DNA of 57,303 nt, taken from the NCBI RefSeq assembly GCF_003946215.1, contig NZ_RHOW01000013.1, positions 1-57,303 on the forward strand, read 5' to 3'. Positions 45,022-55,027 of the stretch are shown piece after piece. The stretch comes from Lapidilactobacillus mulanensis (lineage in GTDB: Bacteria > Bacillota > Bacilli > Lactobacillales > Lactobacillaceae). Each line of letters begins with the position of its first letter. Within the stretch, counting starts at the first letter, position 1. The notes beneath the pieces are model-generated. The model was not told the origin of the DNA, searched no databases, and was given only the letters and a program-made list of their open reading frames with translations. The position numbers and the translations under genes were made by a program.

Positions 45022-45909
45022 TTAATCGCGCGGATGCGATTTCTGGTAAACATCCAACAACCGTTGCTTAGTAATATGCGTATAAATCTGAGTTGTTGAA
45101 ATATCGCTATGTCCTAACAATTCCTGAACAACACGCAAGTCTGCCCCATTTTCTAGTAAATGCGTTGCGAACGAATGCCGTAACGTATGCGGGGTCACAT
45201 TCTTTTTAATTCCAACCTGATCGATATATTTTTTGATCATTTTCCAAATGGCTTGTCTTGACATCGAATGGCCATGAAAATTAAGAAAAAGCGCACCAAC
45301 ATAATGGTCGGAGCGAATTAGTCGCGGTCGACTTTCTTGCATGTATTGCTGAATAAAATCGATTGCTACATCACCAATCGGCAACAATCGTTCTTTATTC
45401 CCCTTACCGATCGTTTGGATCAGTCGCATTTCCAAATGCAAATCACCCAATTGAAGATTGACCAACTCGCTGACTCGCAAACCGGTCGCATACATCACTT
45501 CTAAAATTGCGCGATCACGCAGTCCAAGTGGTTTATTAATATTTGGTGCAGCCAGTAACTGCTCAACTTCGGCCATACTCAGTGCGACTGGCAAATGTTG
45601 ACCGCGTTTAGGTGACGGAATTGTTTGCATCGGATCATGCGTGATCAATTCGCGATCAAACAACCACCGATAAAAATGACGCAAACTCGAAACGGCCCGC
45701 ATTTGACTGTTTTCGGCTTTTTTTTCAATCACTAATTGATTCAAATATTGACTGATCACATCAGCATCTTCTGGAAAACCATCTAATTTTTGCGATTGGA
45801 TCCAGTTAATAAAGTGTTCCAAATCGCGTCGATAGCTAGCAATACTATTCTCTGCTAACCCTTGTTCGATCGTCAGTGAACGTAAATAATCGACCAGTGC
45901 GTTATTCAA
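45022..45909 (-). CDS. xerD: tyrosine recombinase XerD
   Basis: 295-aa partner of XerC in dimer resolution. SAM-like domain about 1-90; catalytic Arg in ATGLRVSELVNLQ, Lys in GKGNKERLLP, H-x-x-R in PHTLRHSFATHLLENGADLRVVQELLGHSDI and Tyr in TQIYTHI. The TTG start at 45909 has AAAGGAA 8 nt upstream and overlaps the cvfB end by 8 nt. The position before ribT-scpAB is typical of XerD in lactic acid bacteria. Confidence 0.93.
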   Translation of the reverse strand: MNNALVDYLRSLTIEQGLAENSIASYRRDLEHFINWIQSQKLDGFPEDADVISQYLNQLVIEKKAENSQMRAVSSLRHFYRWLFDRELITHDPMQTIPSPKRGQHLPVALSMAEVEQLLAAPNINKPLGLRDRAILEVMYATGLRVSELVNLQLGDLHLEMRLIQTIGKGNKERLLPIGDVAIDFIQQYMQESRPRLIRSDHYVGALFLNFHGHSMSRQAIWKMIKKYIDQVGIKKNVTPHTLRHSFATHLLENGADLRVVQELLGHSDISTTQIYTHITKQRLLDVYQKSHPRD

Positions 45910-46774
45910 CGTACTCGATTCCTTTAGGTGTCAACTTGGTGCCCGTATCATCAGTCGTGATCAACCCATTTTTCAACAGATTACCTAGAGCGCGCTTAAA
46001 CGCACCCTTACTGATCCCAAAGTAATCTTTAATGATAGTTGGATCACTCTTGTCGTGATAAATAAAGGCATGCGTAGGATCGCGTTGCAAAATCGTCAAC
46101 AACATTTTCGCATCTTCTTGAATCTCCACGAATGCAAATGGCTTCAAGCTGATCGATAAACGACCATCCTGCATGCGGCCGATCACACGGCCAGTAATTT
46201 CCTGACCCATGCGAGGTTCCTCGTCTCGTTCGCTCTCATGAATGAATCCTAAACGAAGATCATTTAACATCAAAAACGAACCGACTCGTTTGGTAATATA
46301 AACAATCCCAGTAACGGTCTCGTTGCGCTCAAATGACGGACTAAAGTGACCGATTTCTTTAAAAACATCATCAGTCGCTAAATCCGCCCACAAACGATTC
46401 TTATGATCCGTTTTCAACGAAATCATCAAGCGGTCGCCTTGTTGCGGCCATAAATTATGCATGAGTGGCAGATCATCTAATGACAAAACGACATCCTTGT
46501 CTGGCAAACCAATGTTAATAAAAACACCCAGATCACGACGCGCTTGAACGACCTCGCCGTAAGCATAACGATCCATCCCAACCGCGGAAATTTCAGTCGT
46601 CAACACCCACTGATCCTTCATATTTTCATACGCGAATCCTGTCACTTCGTCTTTAAGCTGCCAATCTGATTTGGGACTGTGCAAACGCAAGGTTTCTCCT
46701 TCATATTGCACATAAAATTCCTCATCGTTTTGATCACTGACAACCGCTGTAATAATTGAACCTGAACTTATCAT
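45902..46774 (-). CDS. S1-like RNA-binding protein CvfB/YitL
   Basis: 290-aa protein with three S1-type OB folds in sequence (about 1-60, 65-135, 145-215) and a C-terminal winged helix (about 225-285, DPTIIKDYFGISKGAFKRALGNLLKNGLI). This is the domain plan of CvfB, an RNA-binding regulator of virulence and RNA processing in staphylococci. The target RNA here is unknown. The ribosome binding site is GTGAGG. Coupled to xerD. Confidence 0.88.
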   Translation of the reverse strand: MISSGSIITAVVSDQNDEEFYVQYEGETLRLHSPKSDWQLKDEVTGFAYENMKDQWVLTTEISAVGMDRYAYGEVVQARRDLGVFINIGLPDKDVVLSLDDLPLMHNLWPQQGDRLMISLKTDHKNRLWADLATDDVFKEIGHFSPSFERNETVTGIVYITKRVGSFLMLNDLRLGFIHESERDEEPRMGQEITGRVIGRMQDGRLSISLKPFAFVEIQEDAKMLLTILQRDPTHAFIYHDKSDPTIIKDYFGISKGAFKRALGNLLKNGLITTDDTGTKLTPKGIEYVE

Positions 46775-46781
46775 TTTAACC

Positions 46782-47264
46782 TCACAATCGACTTAACGCC
46801 GAATTCATTATCGTAATAAAAACATATGTCATACCTGAAGCAATTACCGGGCCAGCAGCAATGCCTTTAAAAGCAACCACACCAATAATTGTTCCGAAAA
46901 CTAACGCAACCGTAATTTCTGGACTCTGTGCCAGTAAACCAACGCCCTTGGACGACAAAACTGCCACGAGAATGCCGCAACCGACCGCAATAAAACCTGC
47001 GGGTGTCTTAAACGCATTGAGTAAGTCACGAAATCCAATTTTGCCAGTGGCGATCGGTACCAAGATCGCGACCGAAATAATAGTAACGCCCCAATTGATT
47101 CCTTGTGCTGAAAGCAATCCAAAAACTTTGTTCGATTGCGGTAAAAGCTTGATCACCAAGACAACCGCAGCCGCAATAATTAAAGATTGATTATGGCTTA
47201 ATAAGGCAACGATCAATATTAAGCTAAGAAAAAGCCAGCTTTCCACACGCACACCAACTTTCAT
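46782..47264 (-). CDS. DUF441 membrane protein (YtwI-like)
   Basis: About 160 aa with four or five hydrophobic helices; [36 protein letters not shown] is the family's start, and glycine-rich helices follow ([23 protein letters not shown]). Function unknown in the family. The start is uncertain: ATG 47264 ([10 protein letters not shown]) is used, but a GTG at codon 7 would fit the family N-terminus better, and the frame is open to 47291. Confidence 0.83.
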   Translation of the reverse strand: MKVGVRVESWLFLSLILIVALLSHNQSLIIAAAVVLVIKLLPQSNKVFGLLSAQGINWGVTIISVAILVPIATGKIGFRDLLNAFKTPAGFIAVGCGILVAVLSSKGVGLLAQSPEITVALVFGTIIGVVAFKGIAAGPVIASGMTYVFITIMNSALSRL

Positions 47265-47390
47265 AAAAAGTCTCTGCATCCATTGTACCAAAAAAACCGA
47301 TATTAAGAAACGGTAAAGAAAATGTTGGTCGGATCAGGGCTTTATCTATGGTGGATTTCATGGCAAATGCTTAAAATCTTATCTACCTTC

Positions 47391-48020
47391 GGCAGAAGTT
47401 GCTCCAGAAAATAGTGGGAAGTTGCTGTGGGGACGGCTGCAAGCTTTTGGAAGTGCGCCAAAAGTTTTCCGCCTAAAATGTGAGCTCCGGAAAATCGCCG
47501 GATCTCACATTTCCCCTTTCTGTAAATTAGCAAAGTACGCTCATTAACAGAAATACCACTGCAATCCCACTATTTTCTTCCGCAACTTCTGCCTAATCCT
47601 ATTTTGGTTAGGCTAGGATCTGAATAACAGGGTTCCTCAAAAATGATTAACATTGTTGCCTTTACTTTAAATAGTTCAACTTAAAAGTCTGAGTGATGAA
47701 CCAGTCCGCCTTTCGTCTTCTAGAAATTAAAGTTGCGGTACAAATCAGTCGCACCGGACTAGACGTTGACTAGAGTAACCACTATAAAACTGCCAAGATG
47801 AGTCAGAACGCGGAAGAAAAAGTTGCGACTCGCAGTGAAATTGTTCTTGCGGGACTAAATTATTTTCTAAATGTTCTTCGATGAGTTGACTAACAACGCA
47901 GTTACCCACCAAACCATAGTCCCGCTAGAACAAGGGTGATCTTCAAGACTTTTGTGGGCTTCAAAAGGCTTGAAGTCATCCCCACAGCGAGACGCAACTA
48001 TTTTCTGGAGCGTTCTGACG
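47391..48020. repeat. 630-bp gene-free block bounded by about 80-bp inverted repeats
   Basis: The left arm begins at 47391, GGCAGAAGTTGCTCCAGAAA.., continues through GCTGTGGGGA and CAAGCTTTTG, and matches the reverse complement of about 47941-48020 (CAGAACGCTCCAGAAAATAG.., GCTGTGGGGA, CAAGCCTTTTGAAG). A third partial copy, inverted, is at 47562-47594 (GGCAGAAGTTGCGGAAGAAA on the minus strand). Further nested pairs are TTGTTCTTGCGGGACTA (47842-47858) / TAGTCCCGCTAGAACAA and AGTCCG/CGGACT (about 47703-47759). 47820-47843 resembles one edge of the 2.4-kb and 31.4-kb palindromes. There are no transposase remnants; it may be a MITE-like composite. Confidence 0.7.
47476..47512. repeat. strong hairpin inside the inverted-repeat block
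   Basis: AAATGTGAGcTCCGG-aaaatcg-CCGGAtCTCACATTT: 14 pairs with a single mismatch, centred between the arms at 47391 and 47594. It could be the core of one palindromic unit, or a terminator-like or RNA-stabilising structure. Confidence 0.7.
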
Positions 48021-48044
48021 GAACCAAATAAAATCCTACCTCAC

Positions 48045-48118
48045 GCAAACAAAGCCTTCATAAATCGGTTTAAAGTTTTCAAATATCACTCTCACAGCAA
48101 AATGCAAACAAAGCCTTC
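48045..48118. repeat. 15-bp direct repeat downstream of pyk
   Basis: GCAAACAAAGCCTTC occurs at 48045-48059 and 48104-48118, 59 bp apart, both followed by A/T-rich words ending GGTTTAA. It lies between the inverted-repeat block and the pyk terminator. No function is assigned. Confidence 0.6.
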
Positions 48119-48152
48119 TAAACTAATTTAGGTTTAACCCGTTAAAAACATT

Positions 48153-48184
48153 AAAAGAGCCTGGCTTTTCAGCCAAGCTCTTTA
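48153..48184 (-). terminator. terminator of pfkA-pyk
   Basis: On the minus strand AAAGAGCTTGGCT-gaaa-AGCCAGGCTCTTTT: a strong stem with one mismatch, about 30 bp after the pyk stop. Confidence 0.88.
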
Positions 48185-48213
48185 ATAATCAATTTAATTC
48201 AATTCATTAAAGA

Positions 48214-49983
48214 TTAAAGTGAATTTGAAGCACCGCGGTAGATAACACCACGACGTGAATCAACAGTGATCAATTCGCCATCTTTAACTAATGAAGTTGC
48301 TTCAGCAGCACCAACAATGACAGGAATGCCCATTGCGATACCAACAACAGCAGCATGAGAAGTCAAGCCGCCTGTTTCAACAACGATTGCGCTTGCCTTT
48401 TCGATTGCTGGCAAGTAATCTTTGTCAGTTGTCTTAACAACTAAGATGCTGCCATCCGTTGCTTTGTCAACTGCTTCTTTTGCTGATGAAGCAACAACTG
48501 CTTTACCAACAACTGTTTCGTCGCCGACACCTTGGCCCTGAGCTAACTTAGATCCAATTAATTGAACCTTCATCAAGTTAGTTGTACCAGATTCGCCAAC
48601 CGGAACACCAGCGACGATCAAGATCAAGTCGCCTTCTTTAGCGAAACCAAGATCTTGTGCCTTTTGAGCAGCAATTTCAAACATTTCGTCTGTTGATTCT
48701 GGTTTAGCAGCCAAGACAGGAGTAACACCCCAAGTAACAGTTAAGCTACGTTGTGTCTTTTCGTCAAAAGTAACAGCTAAGATATTAGCATTTGGACGAT
48801 ATTTAGAAATCATACGAGCTGAGTAACCTGATGAAGTAGCAACAACAATTGCATTGACATGTAATTCTTCAGCAGTACGAACAACGGATTCGCCGATAGA
48901 TTCAGTTGTGTTAGAACCTTTATATTCTTCGAAACGTTGTAATGCTAAAGTATTACGTTTTTGCAATTCTTCTTCAGTACGGATGTTGATACGGTTCATA
49001 GTTGCAACAGATTCTACAGGGTAGTCACCGTTAGCACTTTCACCAGAAAGCATCGTTGCATCAGTACCGTCTAAGACAGAGTTAGCAACATCGGTAACTT
49101 CGGCACGTGTAGGACGAGGATTTTCTTGCATTGAATCAAGCATTTGTGTAGCCGTAATAACTGGCTTGCCTAAAGCGTTGCACTTCTTGATCAAAGCTTT
49201 TTGAACGAAAGGAACGTTTTCGAATGGAATTTCGACACCCATGTCACCACGAGCAACCATCAAACCATCAGAAACCTTCAAGATGTCATCGATATTGTCG
49301 ATACCTTCTTGTGATTCGATCTTAGGGAAGATCTTAACGTTGTCAGCATGTTTTTCTTCAAGAATTTGACGGATGTCCAAGACATCAGATGCTTTACGTA
49401 CGAAACTTGCAGAAATGAAGTTGATATCATTGTCACAGCCGAAACGAATATCGTCGGCATCTTTTTCAGTGATACCTGGGAGGCGGATTTCAACACCAGG
49501 TGCGTTAACACCCTTCTTTGAGCCAACTTTACCGTCGTTTTGAACTTCGGTAACTAATTCTTTGTTAGCTTCGTCTTTAGCCGTGATTTTAAGATCAACT
49601 AAACCATCATCGATCAAGACATGGCCACCAACGTGTGTATCATCATAAAGACCAGGATAAGTAACGGCAATTTTGTCAGGATTACCAACTAAAGTAGCAT
49701 CCATTGAAATGCGCATCACATTACCAGTCTTAGCTTCAAACTTGCCGCCTTCTTGATCAGTTGTCCGAATCTCAGCACCTTTAGTGTCAAGCACGATACC
49801 AACTAATTTGCCGGTAATTTTTTCAGCTTCACGAACCATGTTCATCCGTGATAAATGTTCTTCATGATCACCATGTGAGAAGTTAAAGCGGAAAACGTTA
49901 GCTCCTGATTCGATTAATTTAACAATAGTATCAACGTCATTACTTGCGGGTCCAAGTGTAGAAACAATCTTGGTCTTTTTCAT
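48214..49983 (-). CDS. pyk: pyruvate kinase
   Basis: 589-aa enzyme that converts PEP and ADP to pyruvate and ATP. MKKTKIVSTLGPAS starts the barrel; the active-site Lys and metal ligands are in IFPKIESQEGIDNIDDIL and VARGDMGVEIPFE. The C-terminal 110 residues form the extra PEP-utiliser-like domain of bacillus/lactobacillus enzymes, with GGLTSHAAVVGIAMGIPVIVG (conserved His). The start at 49983 follows AGGAGCG. It forms the pfkA-pyk glycolytic operon. Confidence 0.97.
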   Translation of the reverse strand: MKKTKIVSTLGPASNDVDTIVKLIESGANVFRFNFSHGDHEEHLSRMNMVREAEKITGKLVGIVLDTKGAEIRTTDQEGGKFEAKTGNVMRISMDATLVGNPDKIAVTYPGLYDDTHVGGHVLIDDGLVDLKITAKDEANKELVTEVQNDGKVGSKKGVNAPGVEIRLPGITEKDADDIRFGCDNDINFISASFVRKASDVLDIRQILEEKHADNVKIFPKIESQEGIDNIDDILKVSDGLMVARGDMGVEIPFENVPFVQKALIKKCNALGKPVITATQMLDSMQENPRPTRAEVTDVANSVLDGTDATMLSGESANGDYPVESVATMNRINIRTEEELQKRNTLALQRFEEYKGSNTTESIGESVVRTAEELHVNAIVVATSSGYSARMISKYRPNANILAVTFDEKTQRSLTVTWGVTPVLAAKPESTDEMFEIAAQKAQDLGFAKEGDLILIVAGVPVGESGTTNLMKVQLIGSKLAQGQGVGDETVVGKAVVASSAKEAVDKATDGSILVVKTTDKDYLPAIEKASAIVVETGGLTSHAAVVGIAMGIPVIVGAAEATSLVKDGELITVDSRRGVIYRGASNSL

Positions 49984-50063
49984 GTAAAAAAACGCTCCTA
50001 ACATATTTTTTTTTAGCTTTTCAAAGCCATTTTACCATAAATTATTGGGAATCCCTAACATTA

Positions 50064-51023
50064 TTACTGATTAAACTTATTGTTCATATCATAAAGGTCT
50101 AAATCAGCATGATGCTTCTCATCGAACAGTTCTTCCATCGGATGTTCAGTGACTTGGTTGTTCTCGATACCGATCGCCAAGCCGCCTTTACCGGCGAGTA
50201 ACAATTCAACGGCGTAGTTCCCCATCTTGCTAGCTAAAACACGATCACGAGCCGTTGGTGAGCCACCACGCTGCACGTGGCCGATCGTTGTTGCACGGGA
50301 ATCGAAATCACCGTGTTTATCCAATTCAGCCTTGAAATCAGCGGCGCTCATGACACCTTCTGCAATAACGATCACCGCATTGTCATGACCAGCTTCGCGA
50401 TAGTCGGTCAGCTTCTTAGAAATTGCTTCAATATCGTATTCCTTTTCAGGAACAACGATTGCTTCAGCACCAGCAGCGACGCCAGCCCACAATGCCAAGT
50501 CTCCGGCACCGCGACCCATCACTTCAACAACGAAGACACGTTGGTGACTCGTTGCTGTATCACGGATCTTATCGATCGCATCAACAGCAGTTGTTAATGC
50601 CGTATCGAAGCCGATCGTAAAGTCTGTGTAAGGAATATCGTTGTCGATCGTTCCTGGCAAACCAACTGTATTGTAGCCATGTTCAGTCATGCGTAACGCA
50701 CCATGATATGAACCGTCGCCGCCAATAACAACCAACGCATCGATACCAAACTTCTTGAGTTGGTCGATACCTTTCAGCTGACCCTCAACCTTAGCAAATT
50801 CAGGATAGCGAGCAGAGTATAGGAATGTACCCCCACGGGCGATCTTATCCGCGAGAATTTCGCGTGTTAATGGGAAGACATCACCAGCAACTAAACCAGC
50901 GAAGCCATAATTGATCCCAAAAACTTCAAGACCTTCATCAAAAGCTCGTAAAGCAACGGCTCTAATAGCAGCATTCATACCTGGAGCATCGCCGCCACTC
51001 GTTAAAATACCGATCTTTTTCAT
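50064..51023 (-). CDS. pfkA: ATP-dependent 6-phosphofructokinase
   Basis: 319-aa glycolytic kinase. [17 protein letters not shown] (ATP), [29 protein letters not shown] (catalytic Asp) and [16 protein letters not shown] (fructose-6-phosphate) are all intact, as is [14 protein letters not shown]. Its presence argues for the Embden-Meyerhof pathway in the host. The ribosome binding site is TGAGGTGA. 80 bp before pyk. Confidence 0.97.
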   Translation of the reverse strand: MKKIGILTSGGDAPGMNAAIRAVALRAFDEGLEVFGINYGFAGLVAGDVFPLTREILADKIARGGTFLYSARYPEFAKVEGQLKGIDQLKKFGIDALVVIGGDGSYHGALRMTEHGYNTVGLPGTIDNDIPYTDFTIGFDTALTTAVDAIDKIRDTATSHQRVFVVEVMGRGAGDLALWAGVAAGAEAIVVPEKEYDIEAISKKLTDYREAGHDNAVIVIAEGVMSAADFKAELDKHGDFDSRATTIGHVQRGGSPTARDRVLASKMGNYAVELLLAGKGGLAIGIENNQVTEHPMEELFDEKHHADLDLYDMNNKFNQ

Positions 51024-51200
51024 TTTTTCACCTCAGATTAAGAATAATCTCATACTTGGTTGAGCTCAATGAACGAAATCACCAAAATTGCTCTTGGAAT
51101 ATCCAAATTCGATCATTGCTCAACACGAACAATTTAATATTACCACCTTTGGCACAAATTGTCTTTAGATATCCTTATGAAAATTTAGTTTTCAGAAAAT

Positions 51201-54200
51201 TTAATGCTTAGCCACCACATTTTCACCACCTAAAAGCTGTGCCAGTTTCTCGATCAGTTCACCAGAGACATTTGCTTGATACTGTTGTCCTAGCTGAATA
51301 TTGCGGTGATCAGCAGCGAAATGAACAATCACCTGTGAAAATCCATGATGCGTTAAAAGCAGTTTTTTCATTTCATCCCTGACTACAGGCTGGTCTCGAT
51401 CAGCAGCAACTTGCAAAAATAAAGTTGCAGGTTTCTGGTCAGGCGCGGCGAGGTCGATCTCATTGGCAATAAACTGTTGCTTGCCACCCTGTCCAGGCCG
51501 TGAATCCAATTTTCCACGTAGCAAGACTACCTTGCCAGTTGCCAAATAGGATTGTGCCTTCTGAAACGTCCGTGGGAAAACCGTGACTTCAATATCATCG
51601 GTTAAGTCTTCCGCGCTCACAAACGCCATCCGTTCGCCTCGTTTTGTTCGAATCGTTTTGACGTGGCGAATATAAACTAATAAAGTGGCTGGTTGCTCGG
51701 TCAGTTGCGCAACAGTTGTGGCGTTATTTTTTGTAAAAGTTTGTTGATAATTTGAAAGTGGATGGCCCGAAAGATAAACGCCTAACAGATCCTTCTCTAA
51801 TTCGATTCGTTCTTGATCAGAATAGTCACTGACTTGCTCGACTTTCGGCGCGAGGACATCGAATAATGGCACGCTATCACCTGAAAGCTGCAGGCTCTCG
51901 ATCAGATTTTCAATATTGGTCACCACTTGTTTACGATTATGATCAAAGCTATCGAAGCCCCCGACCTGAGCCAAAGTTTTAATGGGATCTAATTTCAGAT
52001 AACGTTGCGTTTGACGTTTGAGAAAATCATCAAGATTGGCATAACGCCCATTAGCTTGACGTTCGTCGGTAATGGCATGAATAAAGTCTCGCCGAATTCC
52101 CTTGATCGATTCGAATCCGAAACGAACTGTTCCATCGGCTAAAGTGAATTCCGCCTCGCTTGAATTAATATCCGGCCCCGCCACTTTCACTTTACGATTA
52201 CGCAATTCCTGCAGATAAGCGGCAATTTTGCGATCATTATTTAAATTGGCGTTCAATAAGGACAAGAAGAACTCGGCTGGGAAATGGACTTTAAGATAGG
52301 CTAACCAAAAGGCGATCATGCTGTAGGCAACGGAATGTGATTTATTAAAGCCATAATTAGCGAAGCGTTCGATATAATCGTAGACCGTCGTCGCCACGTC
52401 TTCTTGATAACCTTGCTGTTTTGAACCACGAATGAAACTTGCGCGGGCATTATCTAAATCGGCTTTCTTTTTCTTGCTGACGGCGCGCCGCAAGTTATCG
52501 GCTTGCGCTAGCGTGAATCCGGCCATCTTAACTGCCACTTGCATGATCTGTTCTTGATAGACCAGCACGCCATAAGTGTCCGCTAGAATATCCTTCAGTT
52601 CAGGAACTGGATACGAGACTGCTTCTTTGCCATTTTTCCGAGCAATAAATGTGGGAATATTCTCCATTGGGCCTGGCCGATATAAAGCATTCGTCGCCAC
52701 AACATCGCGAAATTGCGTGGGATGCAGGCGTCTCAGAACACTGCGAATACCATTGGACTCAAACTGAAATACACCGTCTGTGTCACCTTTTTGAAAAACG
52801 GTCAAGGTTTCCTGATCTTCGAGATCGATTTTACGCGGATCGAAATCGCCCAGTTCCGGATGGTGTTGTTGAATGGATTGAACCGTCCGATTCAAAATAC
52901 TCAAATTACGCAAGCCTAAAAAGTCCATCTTAAGCAATCCGAGTGCTTCGACATCGCCTTTGGGCAACTGGGTGAGCTTGATACCTTCACTGCCATCCTG
53001 CACGGGAACTGTATCCGTCAATGCAGATTGGCTCAAGACGATTCCCGCAGCATGAGTTGAATAGTGCCGTGGCAATCCCTCAATTGCTAGCGCTGTTTTG
53101 AATAACAATTTATTTTTTTCACTGCCTGCAACTAAATTCTTAATGCCTTCTGATTGTTTGTAAGCAGCTCGCAACGTGATATTAAGTTGATTCGGTACGG
53201 CCTTCGACCACTCACCCATTTCGATCTGAGTCAGGTTAAAAGTGCGTCCCACATCGCGCAGTGCTTGCTTAGCGGCCAACGTGCCAAAGGTGATGATCTG
53301 CGCCATGTGTTGATCACCGTAACGGTCGTGCATGTACTGAATCAACTCGTCGCGACGATCATCTGGAATATCTAAATCGATATCCGGCATGCTGACTCGT
53401 TCTGGATTCAAAAACCGTTCAAATAAAAGATCGTATTTCAACGGATCGACTTCAGTGATCCCCAAACTATAAGCCACCAACGATCCGGCAGCGGATCCCC
53501 GACCAGGTCCGGTCATGATCCCCACCTGATGCGCATGGCGAATCACGTCCCAGATAATCAGAAAATAATCCGCAAATCCCATTGAAATAATCACTTCGAG
53601 TTCATATTTCAGCCGGGTTTCATAATCATCCGAGACTTCTGAACCGACCCGCCGTTTCAAACCTGCCTGAGCGAGACTTTGCAGATAAGTTGCCGCCGTT
53701 GTGTTTTCGGGAACCTCAAAACGAGGCAGCTGTGCGCGTTTAAATTCTAATTCGACTTCACACTGATCCGCAATTTTCTGTGTGTTGACGATTGCCTCGG
53801 TCAAACCAGCCCGTTGATAACGAGCTTCCACGTTCGCCTTCGTATCTAAGTAATAAGTGCCCTGTTGATTCGCACGCATCACCGGATCGTCCAGTTGTTC
53901 GCCGTGATCAATGGCAGCTAAAACTTCGTTGGTAAACGTATCTTGTGGGCGTAAATAGCGCACATCGTCGACCGCAACCAGCGGTAGCTTGAAGTCAGTA
54001 GCAAGCTGTTGAAACTGTTGCTGCGTCGCTGATGATGCGCCGCGCGTCGAAACACCCACGAAAAGTTGTTCGGTGACGTTTTTAAAGCCGACGCTAACTT
54101 GTTTGTACCAGTTATTTTTGATCTCTTGATCTGCTTGCAGCAATTCCGCAGTTTCGCCCAAGTTAGGGGGAACAATCGCAATCACGTTTGCTAAAAACGG

Positions 54201-54539
54201 CTGAATATCTGACCAAGTTAATTGTGCTTGGGTCATCTTCAAAGAAGAAATCCGAAATAAGTCATGATAACCTTGATTATTCTTCGCCAATAAAATGACG
54301 TCAAATGTTTTCTCGCTGGAAATGACACCTGCGACCTGAATCGTCAGACCAATAATTGGTTTAATTCCCGCATCCTTCGCTGATCGATAAAAATGGACAA
54401 CACCATACATCGTGTTTAAATCAGTCAGTGCGAGCGCTTGATAGCCGAATTCCTGGGCTGATTTAACCAGGTCATCGATTTTGATCGAGCTTTGTAATAA
54501 GCTGAAACAACTTCGAACCTGTAAATTAACAAAAGTCAT
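51201..54539 (-). CDS. dnaE: DNA polymerase III alpha subunit (DnaE type)
   Basis: 1112-aa replicative or primer-extending polymerase. The N-terminal PHP domain (about 1-200) has lost its first metal ligands (VRSCFSLL in place of the usual H-S/D-YS), so PHP exonuclease activity is unlikely. The palm carries PDIDLDIPDDRR, with the catalytic Asp pair, and GPGRGSAAGSLVAYSLGIT. A helix-hairpin-helix region and a C-terminal OB fold (RHVKTIRTKRGERMAFVSAEDLT) follow. The start at 54539 (MTFVNLQ) is behind GAGGTG; the 49-codon extension is rejected. Confidence 0.95.
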   Translation of the reverse strand: MTFVNLQVRSCFSLLQSSIKIDDLVKSAQEFGYQALALTDLNTMYGVVHFYRSAKDAGIKPIIGLTIQVAGVISSEKTFDVILLAKNNQGYHDLFRISSLKMTQAQLTWSDIQPFLANVIAIVPPNLGETAELLQADQEIKNNWYKQVSVGFKNVTEQLFVGVSTRGASSATQQQFQQLATDFKLPLVAVDDVRYLRPQDTFTNEVLAAIDHGEQLDDPVMRANQQGTYYLDTKANVEARYQRAGLTEAIVNTQKIADQCEVELEFKRAQLPRFEVPENTTAATYLQSLAQAGLKRRVGSEVSDDYETRLKYELEVIISMGFADYFLIIWDVIRHAHQVGIMTGPGRGSAAGSLVAYSLGITEVDPLKYDLLFERFLNPERVSMPDIDLDIPDDRRDELIQYMHDRYGDQHMAQIITFGTLAAKQALRDVGRTFNLTQIEMGEWSKAVPNQLNITLRAAYKQSEGIKNLVAGSEKNKLLFKTALAIEGLPRHYSTHAAGIVLSQSALTDTVPVQDGSEGIKLTQLPKGDVEALGLLKMDFLGLRNLSILNRTVQSIQQHHPELGDFDPRKIDLEDQETLTVFQKGDTDGVFQFESNGIRSVLRRLHPTQFRDVVATNALYRPGPMENIPTFIARKNGKEAVSYPVPELKDILADTYGVLVYQEQIMQVAVKMAGFTLAQADNLRRAVSKKKKADLDNARASFIRGSKQQGYQEDVATTVYDYIERFANYGFNKSHSVAYSMIAFWLAYLKVHFPAEFFLSLLNANLNNDRKIAAYLQELRNRKVKVAGPDINSSEAEFTLADGTVRFGFESIKGIRRDFIHAITDERQANGRYANLDDFLKRQTQRYLKLDPIKTLAQVGGFDSFDHNRKQVVTNIENLIESLQLSGDSVPLFDVLAPKVEQVSDYSDQERIELEKDLLGVYLSGHPLSNYQQTFTKNNATTVAQLTEQPATLLVYIRHVKTIRTKRGERMAFVSAEDLTDDIEVTVFPRTFQKAQSYLATGKVVLLRGKLDSRPGQGGKQQFIANEIDLAAPDQKPATLFLQVAADRDQPVVRDEMKKLLLTHHGFSQVIVHFAADHRNIQLGQQYQANVSGELIEKLAQLLGGENVVAKH

Positions 54540-54754
54540 GGTCGCACCTCTTTCTATTGCCATTATAACAAAATCGACGCTTAAATTAACAACATTACCG
54601 CTGACTAAACATTTTTTGTGGCGTCCTATTTTTTCAACCCGTTCATAAAAGCTGCTGTTGACACACAATTTTTCAGCTACTTTCATGATTGTTCTTGGTA
54701 TTTTGAAAATAATTATGCTAGAATGGAGTCTTGAAAGTGAAAGAAGGGTTGACC

Positions 54755-54958
54755 GTGAAACGTGTCGTCGTTGTCGTCTGGGCAGTGATCCTAGGTGTCG
54801 TTGCCGGTTTTATCGGTGCTAAGCTCGATCAGAGTGGTGTCAATATTGCGTTGAGCGCGATTGTCTTTGCGATTTTTGGCTTGCTTTTAAATTTTGTTCC
54901 CGAAATTATGAAGGGCACCTATTCGAATGACTCCGATTCTAAATCAGAGACTAAATAA
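54755..54958 (+). CDS. small membrane protein (YjzD/DUF2929-like)
   Basis: 67-aa protein with two hydrophobic helices (about residues 3-22 and 30-48, the first GVVAGFIGAKL-containing) and a polar Ser/Asp-rich tail. It resembles the DUF2929/YjzD proteins often found near dnaE in lactobacilli, but the match is by eye. The GTG at 54755 has AAGGG 7 nt upstream; a TTG at 54731 is less likely. A promoter (TTGGTA, 18 nt, TAGAAT) lies at about 54695-54724. Function unknown. Confidence 0.65.
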   Translation: MKRVVVVVWAVILGVVAGFIGAKLDQSGVNIALSAIVFAIFGLLLNFVPEIMKGTYSNDSDSKSETK

Positions 54959-54971
54959 GTAAATATTCGAC

Positions 54972-55017
54972 AAAAAAGAACGGCAGTTGATCATTGATCA
55001 ACTTGCCGTTCTTTTTT
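54972..55017. terminator. bidirectional terminator between the small membrane protein gene and nagE
   Basis: AAAAAAGAACGGCAgTTGATCA-ttgatcaa-cTTGCCGTTCTTTTTT: a long stem with A- and T-runs on both strands, between convergent genes. Confidence 0.9.
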
Positions 55018-55027
55018 GATTCTAGAT

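Noticed and set aside
47342-47533. Minus-strand 63-codon ORF in the pyk-ytwI interval
   Set aside because: It runs through the inverted-repeat arm and hairpin, with no ribosome binding site or family likeness.
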